NCBI RefSeq assembly: GCF_014779655.1
Contig: NZ_JACXYX010000008.1
Coordinates: 62,001 to 126,000, forward strand
Reading direction: 5' to 3'
Length of the DNA: 64,000 nt
Source of the DNA: Nocardioides ganghwensis
GTDB taxonomy: Bacteria; Actinomycetota; Actinomycetes; Propionibacteriales; Nocardioidaceae
The position numbers were made by a program, and so were the translations under genes. The notes beneath the pieces are model-generated. The model did no database searches. It saw only the letters and a program-made list of their open reading frames with translations, and was not told where the DNA came from. Position 1 is the stretch's first letter. Every line of letters starts with the position of its first letter. Positions 47,014 through 54,260 of the stretch are shown here, one piece after another.

Positions 47014-48104
47014 CAGAGCCTCCGCTCGAACAGGGCGCGGACGCCGGCGTCGGCGCGCAGCAGCTCCATCGCGTACGCCGCGTGCCCGGGGACGTAGCCG
47101 TTGCCGACGAGCATCCGGACGTCGGCGGCCAGGCCCTCCGCACCGAGCGCGGCGGCGCTGAAGCTGGTGGCCATCGAGAAGAAGATCACCGTGCCGCCCT
47201 CCGCCGTCGCCAGGATCGCGCCGCCCTCGCAGCCGGGCACGTCCACGCAGACGACCGTGACGTCGGCCGGGCCGCCGGCAGCGGTGACCGCGTCGCGCAG
47301 GGCGATGGGGTCGCGGGCGTCGGCGATCGCGACGACGTCCGCGACGCCGGCCCGGGTGAGGAGGTCGTGCTCGTCCTGGTGGGGCACGACACCGATGGTG
47401 CGCGCCGCACCGGCGGCGCGGGCGGCCGCGAGGCTGAGCGAGCCGGACTTGCCCGCCCCGCCGACGACGGCGATGACGGGTGCGTGCCCGCGGGCGGCGT
47501 ACTCCTCCACGACGCGGCGGGTCAGCGCCGGGGCGCCGCAGACGTCCATCACGCTGAGCGAGAGGGCGGGGTCGAGGTCGTCGGGGATGACGGCCGCGAT
47601 CGAGCGGCCGAAGAGCACGGCGTAGCCGTCGCAGGGCACCTGCTCGCTGTGACCGTCCCACCGGGCGAGGCCGTCCTCGATGACGAGCGGGGTCAGGGTC
47701 AGGCTGACGAGGGTCGCGACCCGGTCCCCCACCGACAGGCCGAGGGGCGACTCGGGGCCGACCTCCTCGACGGTGCCGACGAGCATGCCGCCCGATCCCG
47801 TCTCGGGGTTCTGCATCTTGCCGCGCGTGGCGACGATGTCGAGGACCTCGGCGCGTACGGCGTCGGCGTCGGTCTCGCCGTACTTGGTGTGCTTGCGCTC
47901 GAGCTGGCGGAAGGAGGCCGCGTCGAGGTTGAGCCGCTCGACGCGCACCCGGACCTCGTCGGGCCACAGCTCGGCGCGGGTGTCGAGCCGCTGGGCGGCC
48001 TGCGGCAGCACGGCAGCCTCGTCGAGGACGCGGTGCAGGCCGGTCGGGTCACCGGCGGGCAACCCGGTCCGCTGGTCCGACTGGAGGTCCGCGGGGGGTG
48101 TCAT
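47013..48104 (-). CDS. kdd: L-erythro-3,5-diaminohexanoate dehydrogenase
   Basis: 363 aa. It matches Kdd of lysine degradation: RVERLNLDAASFRQLERKHTK (start region), VATRGKMQNPETGSGGMLVG and a nucleotide fold AVVGGAGKSGSLSLAAA. It oxidises 3,5-diaminohexanoate to 3-keto-5-aminohexanoate with NAD. First gene of the minus-strand unit; ATG 48104 is preceded by AAAAGGATG on its strand. The 154-base divergent gap to kamA holds a perfect palindrome. Confidence 0.9.
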   Translation of the reverse strand: MTPPADLQSDQRTGLPAGDPTGLHRVLDEAAVLPQAAQRLDTRAELWPDEVRVRVERLNLDAASFRQLERKHTKYGETDADAVRAEVLDIVATRGKMQNPETGSGGMLVGTVEEVGPESPLGLSVGDRVATLVSLTLTPLVIEDGLARWDGHSEQVPCDGYAVLFGRSIAAVIPDDLDPALSLSVMDVCGAPALTRRVVEEYAARGHAPVIAVVGGAGKSGSLSLAAARAAGAARTIGVVPHQDEHDLLTRAGVADVVAIADARDPIALRDAVTAAGGPADVTVVCVDVPGCEGGAILATAEGGTVIFFSMATSFSAAALGAEGLAADVRMLVGNGYVPGHAAYAMELLRADAGVRALFERRL

Positions 48105-48133
48105 TCAGGTCATCCTTTTCGTTCAGCGCCGCT

Positions 48134-48154
48134 GCGCCGCAAATCTTGCGGCGC
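48134..48154. promoter_or_regulatory. Perfect palindrome in the kdd/kamA divergent region, likely operator
   Basis: GCGCCGCAA, ATC, TTGCGGCGC: 9-base perfect arms around 3 bases, placed 29 bases from the kdd ATG and 104 from the kamA ATG, where one regulator could control both transcripts. A weaker GTGT-CGCCGC-ACAC dyad lies at about 48197-48210. No cobalamin or lysine riboswitch signature is seen. Confidence 0.6.
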
Positions 48155-48258
48155 GTCATTGGACTGGCCGCACGTTCTCCGCGTACTGTTCCAGATGTGT
48201 CGCCGCACACACAACCGGCGCGCCGCACGGCCGCTCGACCCCGCTTCCAGGAGACCCC

Positions 48259-49725
48259 ATGAGCATCGAGACCGCCAGCCCGCTGGACCTGGCCCTCGCC
48301 ACAGGACAGCCCTACCCCTACGAGCGGGTCGAGCTCGTCGAGCCCGACTGGACCCGTTTCCCCGGGTGGGCCGACGTGAGCGCCGCCGACTGGGCCTCGG
48401 TCCAGTGGCAGCGCGCGCACTGCATCAAGAACGTCAAGCAGCTCCGCGAGCTGATGGGCGACCTGCTCGACGAGCGCTTCTACGCCGACCTCGAGCGCGA
48501 CCAGGCCGAGCGCGCCACGATGTCGATGCTCGTGCCGCCGCAGATGATGAACACGATGGTGCCTGCCTTCGAGCCCGCCGGCGCCGGCTCGATGACCGAG
48601 GCGTTCTACGCCGACCCGGTGCGCCACTACATGGTCCCCGTGTTCAGCGACCGGCGCACCGACTGGCCCTCGCACCCCCACGCGGCGCGCGACTCGCTGC
48701 ACGAGCACGACATGTGGGCCACGGAGGGCCTCACCCACCGCTACCCCACGAAGGTCCTCGCCGAGCTGCTGCCGACGTGCCCGCAGTACTGCGGCCACTG
48801 CACCCGCATGGACCTGGTCGGCAACTCGACGCCGGTGATCGACAAGCTCAAGTTCGCCGGGAAGCCCAACGACCGGCTCGGCGACATGCTCGACTACCTC
48901 CGCCGCACCCCGTCGGTGCGCGACGTGGTGGTCTCGGGCGGCGACGTGGCCAACATGCCGTGGCCCCGCCTCGAGGCGTTCCTCATGTCGGTGCTGGAGG
49001 TCGAGAACATCCGCGACATCCGGCTCGCGACGAAGGCACTCATCGGCCTCCCGCAGCACTGGCTGCAGCCCGACGTGGTCGAGGGCGTGGGCCGGGTCGC
49101 CGCCGTGGCCCGATCGCGTGGTGTCTCGCTGGCGATGCACACCCATGCCAACCACGCGAACTCCGTGACCCCGATCGTCGCCGAGGCCTCCCGCGCGATG
49201 CTCGACGCCGGCCTGCGCGACGTACGCAACCAGGGCGTCCTGCTCAACGGCGTCAACGCCGACCCGCACGCGCTGCTCGACCTGTGCTTCCGCCTGCTCG
49301 ACGGCGCGCAGATCATGCCCTACTACTTCTACATGTGCGACATGATCCCGTTCTCGGAGCACTGGCGGGTCTCGCTGGCCGACGCGCAGCGCCTGCAGCA
49401 CCACATCATGGGCTACCTGCCGGGCTTCGCGACGCCGCGCATCGTGTGCGACGTGCCGTTCGTCGGCAAGCGCTGGGTGCACCAGAACGCCGACTACGAC
49501 ACCGAGCACGGCATCTCCTACTGGACGAAGAACTACCGCACGTCCATCGAGGGTGACGACGCCGAGGCGCTGTCGCGCCACTACGAGTACTACGACCCGA
49601 TCCACACGCTGCCCGAGTCGGGCCAGCAGTGGTGGGAGGAGCACGGCCGCCTCGACGAGACCTCCCTCAAGGCGGCCGAGATGGCCGAGGCCTCGCGCCG
49701 TACGGCGGCCCTCCAGGCGTACTGA
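48259..49725 (+). CDS. kamA: Lysine 2,3-aminomutase (radical SAM)
   Basis: 488 aa from ATG 48259, with CAGGAGAC upstream. The radical-SAM cluster is C174-x3-C178-x2-C181 (CPQYCGHC). K404 (DVPFVGKRW) is the likely PLP lysine, equivalent to K337 of the clostridial enzyme. It converts L-lysine to L-beta-lysine, the entry step of this pathway. Length and the C-terminal extension (about 415-488) are larger than EpmB-type paralogues. It diverges from kdd. Its stop is 40 bases before the inverted-repeat nuclease unit. Confidence 0.93.
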   Translation: MSIETASPLDLALATGQPYPYERVELVEPDWTRFPGWADVSAADWASVQWQRAHCIKNVKQLRELMGDLLDERFYADLERDQAERATMSMLVPPQMMNTMVPAFEPAGAGSMTEAFYADPVRHYMVPVFSDRRTDWPSHPHAARDSLHEHDMWATEGLTHRYPTKVLAELLPTCPQYCGHCTRMDLVGNSTPVIDKLKFAGKPNDRLGDMLDYLRRTPSVRDVVVSGGDVANMPWPRLEAFLMSVLEVENIRDIRLATKALIGLPQHWLQPDVVEGVGRVAAVARSRGVSLAMHTHANHANSVTPIVAEASRAMLDAGLRDVRNQGVLLNGVNADPHALLDLCFRLLDGAQIMPYYFYMCDMIPFSEHWRVSLADAQRLQHHIMGYLPGFATPRIVCDVPFVGKRWVHQNADYDTEHGISYWTKNYRTSIEGDDAEALSRHYEYYDPIHTLPESGQQWWEEHGRLDETSLKAAEMAEASRRTAALQAY

Positions 49726-49769
49726 GCCGCGGGCCGGGCCTGGATTTCGGGGTCCCGCCGTCCGGGGAC

Positions 49770-49837
49770 TCCCCGCTCGAGCGGGGAGTCCGCCACTTCG
49801 AGGGGTGTACAACGCCCTCCAGGTGTCGGACTCCCCC
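49770..49837 (+). repeat. Left 68-bp inverted repeat (long-hairpin unit)
   Basis: It matches 50870-50937 in inverted orientation at 64 of 68 bases. Its outer end is the perfect palindrome GACTCCCCGCTC/GAGCGGGGAGTC (49767-49790). GGGGAGTCCG (49783-49792) can pair with CGGACTCCCC (49827-49836), and inner bases pair partly, so the unit can fold into a long imperfect hairpin. Stems could also act as a terminator for kamA. Confidence 0.9.
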
Positions 49838-49911
49838 ACCCAGTACGCCGTTCTCCACAGCCGCGGCCGGTACCCGTTTCGGCGGTGGGTGGTCGAGGGC
49901 ACCAGCAGTGC

Positions 49912-50856
49912 ATGGCCGAGTTCCAGCTGTCCCCCACCGACGTCCTGCTGCGCCGCGAGCTCATCGCAGACGGGTTCACCGATCGCGACATCCGCGCGCA
50001 GGTGAAGGCCGGCGTGCTGACCAGGTTGCGCTACGGCGCGTACGCCCGGGCCGAGCTGCTCCACGAGGTCGACGGGGTCGACATGATGCGTGCGCGTGCA
50101 CGAGCGGTGCTCCGTACGGCTCACGAGTCTGCCGTGCTGTCGCACCAGAGCAGCCTGGCCGAGCACGGCGTCCCGTTGTGGGGCGTCGGGCTGGACGAGA
50201 CGCACCTGACCCGTACGGACGGACGAGCAGGACGGCGGGAGGCCGGCGTGGTGCACCACCGCGCGGCCCTCGATCCCCAGTGGTGGGGTGTCCACGACGG
50301 AGTACCGGTCGTGCACCCGGCACGCGCGGCCATCGAGGTGGCGACCGTGTACGGCTCCGAGGCCGGATTGGTGGCGGCGTGCGGAGTGCTGCACCGCGAG
50401 CTCGCGACGGTCGCAGAGCTGCACGACGCGGCAGCGGCGGCGCGCCACTGGCCCGGCAGCCTCGGCACGAGACTCGTCCTGGCTCGTGCGGATGGTCGGC
50501 TCACCAACGTCGCGGAGGCGCGCACGCGGCACCTGTTCTTCGAGCAGCGGATCCCGCGGCCTGAGCCGCAGGTGCGCGTGCTCGACGACCGCGGCAACCT
50601 GCTGGGGATCGTCGACTTCCTGTGGGAGGACCTCGGGGTGTTCCTCGAGTTCGACGGTCGGATCAAGTACGAGCAGCACCGCCGGCCGGGTGAGTCGCTC
50701 GCGGACTACCTCATGCGGGAGAAGCGGCGGGAGGAGCAGATCTGCCTGCAGAAGGGGTGGATCAGCATCCGCATCACGTGGGCCGACCTGCAGCGCCCCG
50801 GCGTCCTGGCGCGTCGGATCATGAAGGCGCTGGACAGTCGCAGCCCGCAGCGGTGA
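49912..50856 (+). CDS. AbiEi-type winged helix plus DUF559-like nuclease domain protein
   Basis: 314 aa from ATG 49912. The N-terminal part (about 5-60, LSPTDVLLRRELIADGFTDRDI, GVLTRLRYGAYAR) matches the AbiEi antitoxin N-terminal winged helix. The C-terminal part (about 198-314) resembles DUF559/Vsr-like PD-(D/E)xK nucleases: AEAR (E202), GIVDFLW (D235), FLEFDGRIKY (E246, D248) and REKRREEQICLQKGW. Genes of this type are numerous in Nocardioides genomes; function is unproven, possibly defence, regulation or repeat mobility. No adjacent AbiEii toxin gene is present. It lies between two inverted repeats. Confidence 0.8.
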   Translation: MAEFQLSPTDVLLRRELIADGFTDRDIRAQVKAGVLTRLRYGAYARAELLHEVDGVDMMRARARAVLRTAHESAVLSHQSSLAEHGVPLWGVGLDETHLTRTDGRAGRREAGVVHHRAALDPQWWGVHDGVPVVHPARAAIEVATVYGSEAGLVAACGVLHRELATVAELHDAAAAARHWPGSLGTRLVLARADGRLTNVAEARTRHLFFEQRIPRPEPQVRVLDDRGNLLGIVDFLWEDLGVFLEFDGRIKYEQHRRPGESLADYLMREKRREEQICLQKGWISIRITWADLQRPGVLARRIMKALDSRSPQR

Positions 50857-50869
50857 GGGCCGTCCTGTC

Positions 50870-50937
50870 GGGGTAGTCCGACACTTGGTGGGCGTTGTAT
50901 ACCCCTCGAAGTGGCGGACTCCCCGCTCGAGCGGGGA
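50870..50937 (-). repeat. Right 68-bp inverted repeat
   Basis: Reverse complement of the left repeat with four differences in 68 bases. It begins 14 bases after the nuclease gene stop. Its outer end carries the perfect 18-base palindrome at 50920-50937 (TCCCCGCTC/GAGCGGGGA). One difference relative to the left copy restores a Watson-Crick pair in the hairpin (U-G becomes U-A), another breaks one. Confidence 0.9.
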
Positions 50938-50984
50938 CTCTGCGAGGAGGCTGGAGCGGCCCCCGGGTCAGGCGGTCAGGCGGG

Positions 50985-51644
50985 TCAGGGGGCACCGAGC
51001 CGGGCGGCGAGGGTGTCGACCCCCGGCCCGGTCAGCTCGCCGGGCTCGGGCCGGCGGCCGTACAGCAGCAGGAGCAACGCCTCGGCGGAGCCGCGCACCT
51101 CCGGACCGTGCCCGTACGACCACGCGACGTCGGTGGCCACGAGCCGTACGCCCGCGACGCGGCGCCGGGCGCTGCCGCCCACGACGGCGTTCATCGGCCA
51201 GGGCGTGCCGAGCGTGAAGTCGGCCAGGGGCGCCAGGGACTCCGACGGCACGTGCCCCGGCAGGCCCAGCGGGCGGCGTACGTCGAGCCCGTGCACGACG
51301 GCGTCGGCGAGGGCGGCGACGGGGGGCATCCCGACCGGGCGGGCTCCGGTGCGCGCGTTGTCCCGCAGCTGGTCGAGGATCGCCTCGCGTCCCCGGGACG
51401 ACCAGTCGACGGCGGACCGGGCGATCATCCGGTTCATCGAGAACCCGTGGCGGACCATCGCGACGGCACCGGCGCCTGCGCTCAGCACCGGGGCCCACGC
51501 GAGGTGCGCGGCCACGTCCACCACGCGCCAGCCCGCGCACAGCGACGGGGCGGCCCACGCGTCCGGGCCGAGCGACTCGAGGGTGTCGATGAAGCCCTCG
51601 CGGTGCGTGCGCGTCAGCGTGGGCAGCACGTTCGTCCCGGTCAT
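50985..51644 (-). CDS. Maleylpyruvate isomerase / DinB-like family protein (TIGR03083 type)
   Basis: 219 aa, overlapping the TetR stop by ATGA. The pattern LCAGWRVVDVAAHLAWAPV, TGARPVGMPPVAALADAVVHGLDVRRPLG matches the actinobacterial maleylpyruvate isomerase-like metal-binding family with a four-helix DinB fold. These are often mycothiol-dependent enzymes. Substrate unknown. It is the last gene of the regulator block and likely under the adjacent TetR. Confidence 0.8.
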   Translation of the reverse strand: MTGTNVLPTLTRTHREGFIDTLESLGPDAWAAPSLCAGWRVVDVAAHLAWAPVLSAGAGAVAMVRHGFSMNRMIARSAVDWSSRGREAILDQLRDNARTGARPVGMPPVAALADAVVHGLDVRRPLGLPGHVPSESLAPLADFTLGTPWPMNAVVGGSARRRVAGVRLVATDVAWSYGHGPEVRGSAEALLLLLYGRRPEPGELTGPGVDTLAARLGAP

Positions 51645-52198
51645 GGCGGGGTCCAGCGGAGGGCGGCGATGAGGGCACGGACCCGACCGGCGGCATCGAG
51701 CCCGGGCGTGGGGAGGGCGAGCTCGTGGAAGACGAGGCCGGTCACGTAGTTCGCCATGATCCCGAAGTCCCGCTCGGGCTGGTGCGAGCCGGCGCGGCGC
51801 ACGAGGTCCACCGCCCAGGTGTCCACCGTGTCCGCCCCGACTGCGTAGAACGCCCGCAGCGACGGCGTCCTGGCGGCCTCGGCGTGGAGCACGTAACGGG
51901 CCAGGGTGACCGCGCGGTCCTCGCCGAGCGCGCGGCCCACGAAGTGGCCGAACATCGACGCGATCCCGTCGGGGGACGGAGCGACCTCACGGCGGGGACC
52001 GACTGCCATCTCCAGCTCGCGCTCGATGCAGCGCTCGGTGACGCCCTCGACGAGTGCCCGGCGCGAGGGGAAGGTCGCGAGGGTGGAGCCCGCCGACACG
52101 CGGGCGGCGGAGTCCACGGCGTCATGGGTCAACCCGGTGACGCCCTGGTCGGCGACGACCTCGACAGCCGCGTCGAGGAGCCGGGTCCGAAGGTCCAT
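51641..52198 (-). CDS. TetR-family regulator (copy 1)
   Basis: 185 aa. N-terminal helix-turn-helix in about residues 1-50 (MDLRTRLLDAAVEVVADQGV, VSAGSTLATFPSRRALVEG). The C-terminal ligand domain carries VGADTVDTWAVDLVRRAGS and ERDFGIMANYVTGLVFHELALP, nearly the same as in the next TetR gene, so the two are paralogues. A palindrome ACTACG-C-CGTAGT lies 9 bases before its start, a likely operator. It may control the isomerase-like gene. Confidence 0.88.
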   Translation of the reverse strand: MDLRTRLLDAAVEVVADQGVTGLTHDAVDSAARVSAGSTLATFPSRRALVEGVTERCIERELEMAVGPRREVAPSPDGIASMFGHFVGRALGEDRAVTLARYVLHAEAARTPSLRAFYAVGADTVDTWAVDLVRRAGSHQPERDFGIMANYVTGLVFHELALPTPGLDAAGRVRALIAALRWTPP

Positions 52199-52206
52199 CC
52201 ACCGAA

Positions 52207-52219
52207 ACTACGCCGTAGT
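52207..52219. promoter_or_regulatory. Palindrome ACTACG-C-CGTAGT, likely TetR operator
   Basis: A 6+6 palindrome sits 9 bases before the TetR copy-1 start and 10 bases after the stop of TetR copy 2, in a 30-base gap. Short operators so placed are typical of autoregulating TetR genes. Confidence 0.5.
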
Positions 52220-52228
52220 GCTCCGCCG

Positions 52229-52795
52229 TCAAGGGTCGGGAGTCCCCCACCCGAGCGTGTCGATCACGGCGCGGATCCGGGCGGCGGCATCGAGGTCGGG
52301 CGACGGGAGAGCGAGCTCGTGCAGGACGAGCCCGGTGACGTAGTTGGCCAGGACCCCCAGGTCGCGCTCGGGGTGCTGGGACCCGGCACGCGTGACGAGG
52401 TCCAGGGTCCAGGTGTCGACCTGGTCGGCGCCAACGGCCATCCCCTCCCGCAGGCCCGGGTTCTGGGCGGTCTCGACCAGGATCGCGTAGCGGGCGAGGG
52501 TCACGGGACGGTCGGGACCGAGGGCTCGGTCGACGAACCGGCCGAAGGCCGCAGCCACCCCCTCCGGCGTCGGGTCGACCTCGTCACGCGGGCCGGTGGC
52601 CATCGCGCGCTCACGGGCGATGAAGCGCTCGACGATGCCGAGGATGAGTGCCTCGCGCGTGCGGAAGTAGTTGGACGTGGAGCCTGGAGGAAGATCGGCG
52701 GCGGCGTCCACCGCGCGGTGGGTCAGCCCGCGCATCCCCTGCGTGCCGACGAGCTCGAGGGCGGCGTCGAGGAGCACTGTGCGACGGTCGGGCAT
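52229..52795 (-). CDS. TetR-family regulator (copy 2)
   Basis: 188 aa. Helix-turn-helix at about 1-50 (RRTVLLDAALELVGTQG, STSNYFRTREALILGIVERF). Its C-terminal half shares VGADQVDTWTLDLVTRAGS and ERDLGVLANYVTGLVLHELALP with copy 1. The tandem arrangement suggests local duplication. It follows the Lrp gene by 5 bases on the same strand. Confidence 0.88.
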   Translation of the reverse strand: MPDRRTVLLDAALELVGTQGMRGLTHRAVDAAADLPPGSTSNYFRTREALILGIVERFIARERAMATGPRDEVDPTPEGVAAAFGRFVDRALGPDRPVTLARYAILVETAQNPGLREGMAVGADQVDTWTLDLVTRAGSQHPERDLGVLANYVTGLVLHELALPSPDLDAAARIRAVIDTLGWGTPDP

Positions 52796-52800
52796 CCTGT

Positions 52801-53262
52801 TCAGTCGATGGGACGGTTCTCGTAGGGCGTCGAGAGCACGATCGTGGTGCGCGTGGAGACGCTGGCCACGCCGCGGATGCGGGCGAGCAGCTCTTCGAGC
52901 GCGAGGGGCGTCGCGACGCGGATCTTGAGGATGTAGGACTCCTCGCCGGCCACCGACCAGCAGGACTCGATCTCCCTGATGCCGACGAGCCGCTCGGGGT
53001 AGTCGTCGGGCTGGGAGGGGTCGATCGGCGTGATCGAGATGAACGCCGTCAGCGGCCGGCCGAGCTGGTCGTGGTCGACGGTGGCGCCGTAGCCCTTGAT
53101 CAGGCCGCGCTGCTCGAGCCGCTTGACCCGCTGGTGCACCGCCGAGGTCGACAGGTCGGTGGCCTTGCCGAGGTCGGTGAAGGACATCCGGCCGTCGGCT
53201 GCCAGCAGGGACAGGATCTGCCGGTCCTTGGACTCGACCTCGGAAGAGCTCACAGGACGCAC
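52801..53262 (-). CDS. Lrp/AsnC-family regulator
   Basis: 153 aa from GTG 53262. The N-terminal helix-turn-helix is at about 10-60 (ESKDRQILSLLAADGRMSFTD, STSAVHQRVKRLEQRGLIKGY) and the C-terminal RAM domain at about 68-150. Lrp proteins bind amino acids; lysine is one possible ligand because the lysine cluster is only 3 kb away, but this is inference. It abuts the exonuclease gene (TAG 53264-53266). Confidence 0.9.
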   Translation of the reverse strand: MRPVSSSEVESKDRQILSLLAADGRMSFTDLGKATDLSTSAVHQRVKRLEQRGLIKGYGATVDHDQLGRPLTAFISITPIDPSQPDDYPERLVGIREIESCWSVAGEESYILKIRVATPLALEELLARIRGVASVSTRTTIVLSTPYENRPID

Positions 53263-53263
53263 C

Positions 53264-54199
53264 CTAGTCCGAGCCGGACAGTGCCTGCACGAGTCTCACG
53301 GCGGACGAGCCGAGTCCCCAGCGCTCGTCCAGCGCCACCACCGCGTCGTGGTCCGCGGGCGTGCGCGGGCGGGCGAGGTCGGGCGACCCGAGGTCGAGGT
53401 CGCGGCGCACGGCGACCACGCGGGGAGCGACAGCAAGGTAGTCGGACGCGGCCTTGATCTTGCCGCGAGGCCCCGGGCCCATGTCGGAGTCGGGGTCCTG
53501 CGCGGCCTCGACGATCGCGTCGATCGTGCCGAACCGGTTGAGCAGGGTCGCCGCCGTCTTGTCGCCCACCCCGGCGACGCCCGGCAGGCCGTCCGAGGCG
53601 TCGCCGCGCAGCGTCGCGAGATCGGCGTACTGGCCGGCGTCGACGCCGTACTTTCCCCGCACCCAGGCGTTGTCGACGCGCTCGTGCCTGCTCACGCCCC
53701 GAGCGACGTAGAGCACCCGCACCGAGGCGTCGTCGTCGACGAGCTGGAACAGGTCGCGGTCCCCGGTGACGATGTCGACCGGCATCCCGGCGTCGGTCGC
53801 GAGGGTGCCGATGACGTCGTCGGCCTCCATCTCGGGATGGCCCACGACCGGGATGCCGTAGGCCTCCAGCACCGACAGGATCACCGGCACCTGCGCCTCG
53901 AGGGGGTCGGGCACCTCCTCGACGTCGGGCCGTGGACCGGGCACCTCCCGGACCACCCGGTGCGCCTTGTAGGACGGGATCAGGTCGACGCGCCACTGCG
54001 GTCGCCAGTCGTCGTCCCAGCAGCAGGCCAGATGGGTGGGGTCGTACTCCCCCACCAGGCGGCTGATGAAGTCCATCAACCCGCGCACCGCGTTGACCGG
54101 AGTGCCGTCCGGGGCCTTCACCGAGTCGGGGACGCCGAAGAACGCCCGGAAGTAGAGCGATGCGGTGTCGAGCAGCAGGAGGCGGTCACCGGTGGCCAT
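53264..54199 (-). CDS. 5'-3' exonuclease (Rv2090-like)
   Basis: 311 aa from ATG 54199; an in-frame start at 54217 is possible. The acidic catalytic centre of the PolA-type 5' nuclease is visible: LLDTASLYFRAFFG, CWDDDWRPQWR, MEADDVIGT and VTGDRDLFQLV, and the helix-hairpin-helix region has DGLPGVAGVGDKTAATLL. It is a stand-alone 5'-3' exonuclease, distinct from PolA, resembling mycobacterial Rv2090. Likely role in DNA repair or Okazaki processing. Confidence 0.92.
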   Translation of the reverse strand: MATGDRLLLLDTASLYFRAFFGVPDSVKAPDGTPVNAVRGLMDFISRLVGEYDPTHLACCWDDDWRPQWRVDLIPSYKAHRVVREVPGPRPDVEEVPDPLEAQVPVILSVLEAYGIPVVGHPEMEADDVIGTLATDAGMPVDIVTGDRDLFQLVDDDASVRVLYVARGVSRHERVDNAWVRGKYGVDAGQYADLATLRGDASDGLPGVAGVGDKTAATLLNRFGTIDAIVEAAQDPDSDMGPGPRGKIKAASDYLAVAPRVVAVRRDLDLGSPDLARPRTPADHDAVVALDERWGLGSSAVRLVQALSGSD

Positions 54200-54260
54200 G
54201 CCGAGAGCCTTCCACATGGGTTCCGCTGCGCGGGTGCGCGACGTGCGTGATCATGGCCGC

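Larger units (their letters stand above)
49766..50940. mobile_element. Putative composite unit: nuclease gene bracketed by 68-bp inverted repeats
   Basis: The whole unit runs from the left outer palindrome to the right outer one, about 1.17 kb. It contains one gene (AbiEi/DUF559-like) between two inverted copies of the same repeat. No transposase and no clear target-site duplication is seen. The arrangement recalls repeat-associated nuclease or transposase genes such as RAYTs with REP sequences, but this is an analogy. It sits between the lysine cluster and the regulator block, with no gene disrupted. Confidence 0.5.

Noticed and set aside
49667..49858. Small open frame on the left inverted repeat (PSKWRTPRSSG peptide)
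   Set aside because: The same peptide appears at the right repeat because the repeat is duplicated in inverted orientation; no ribosome binding site and no conserved coding character.
50885..51217. Open frame starting MVGVVYPSKWRTPRSSG on the right inverted repeat
   Set aside because: It is read through a structured repeat and then antisense to the isomerase-like gene.
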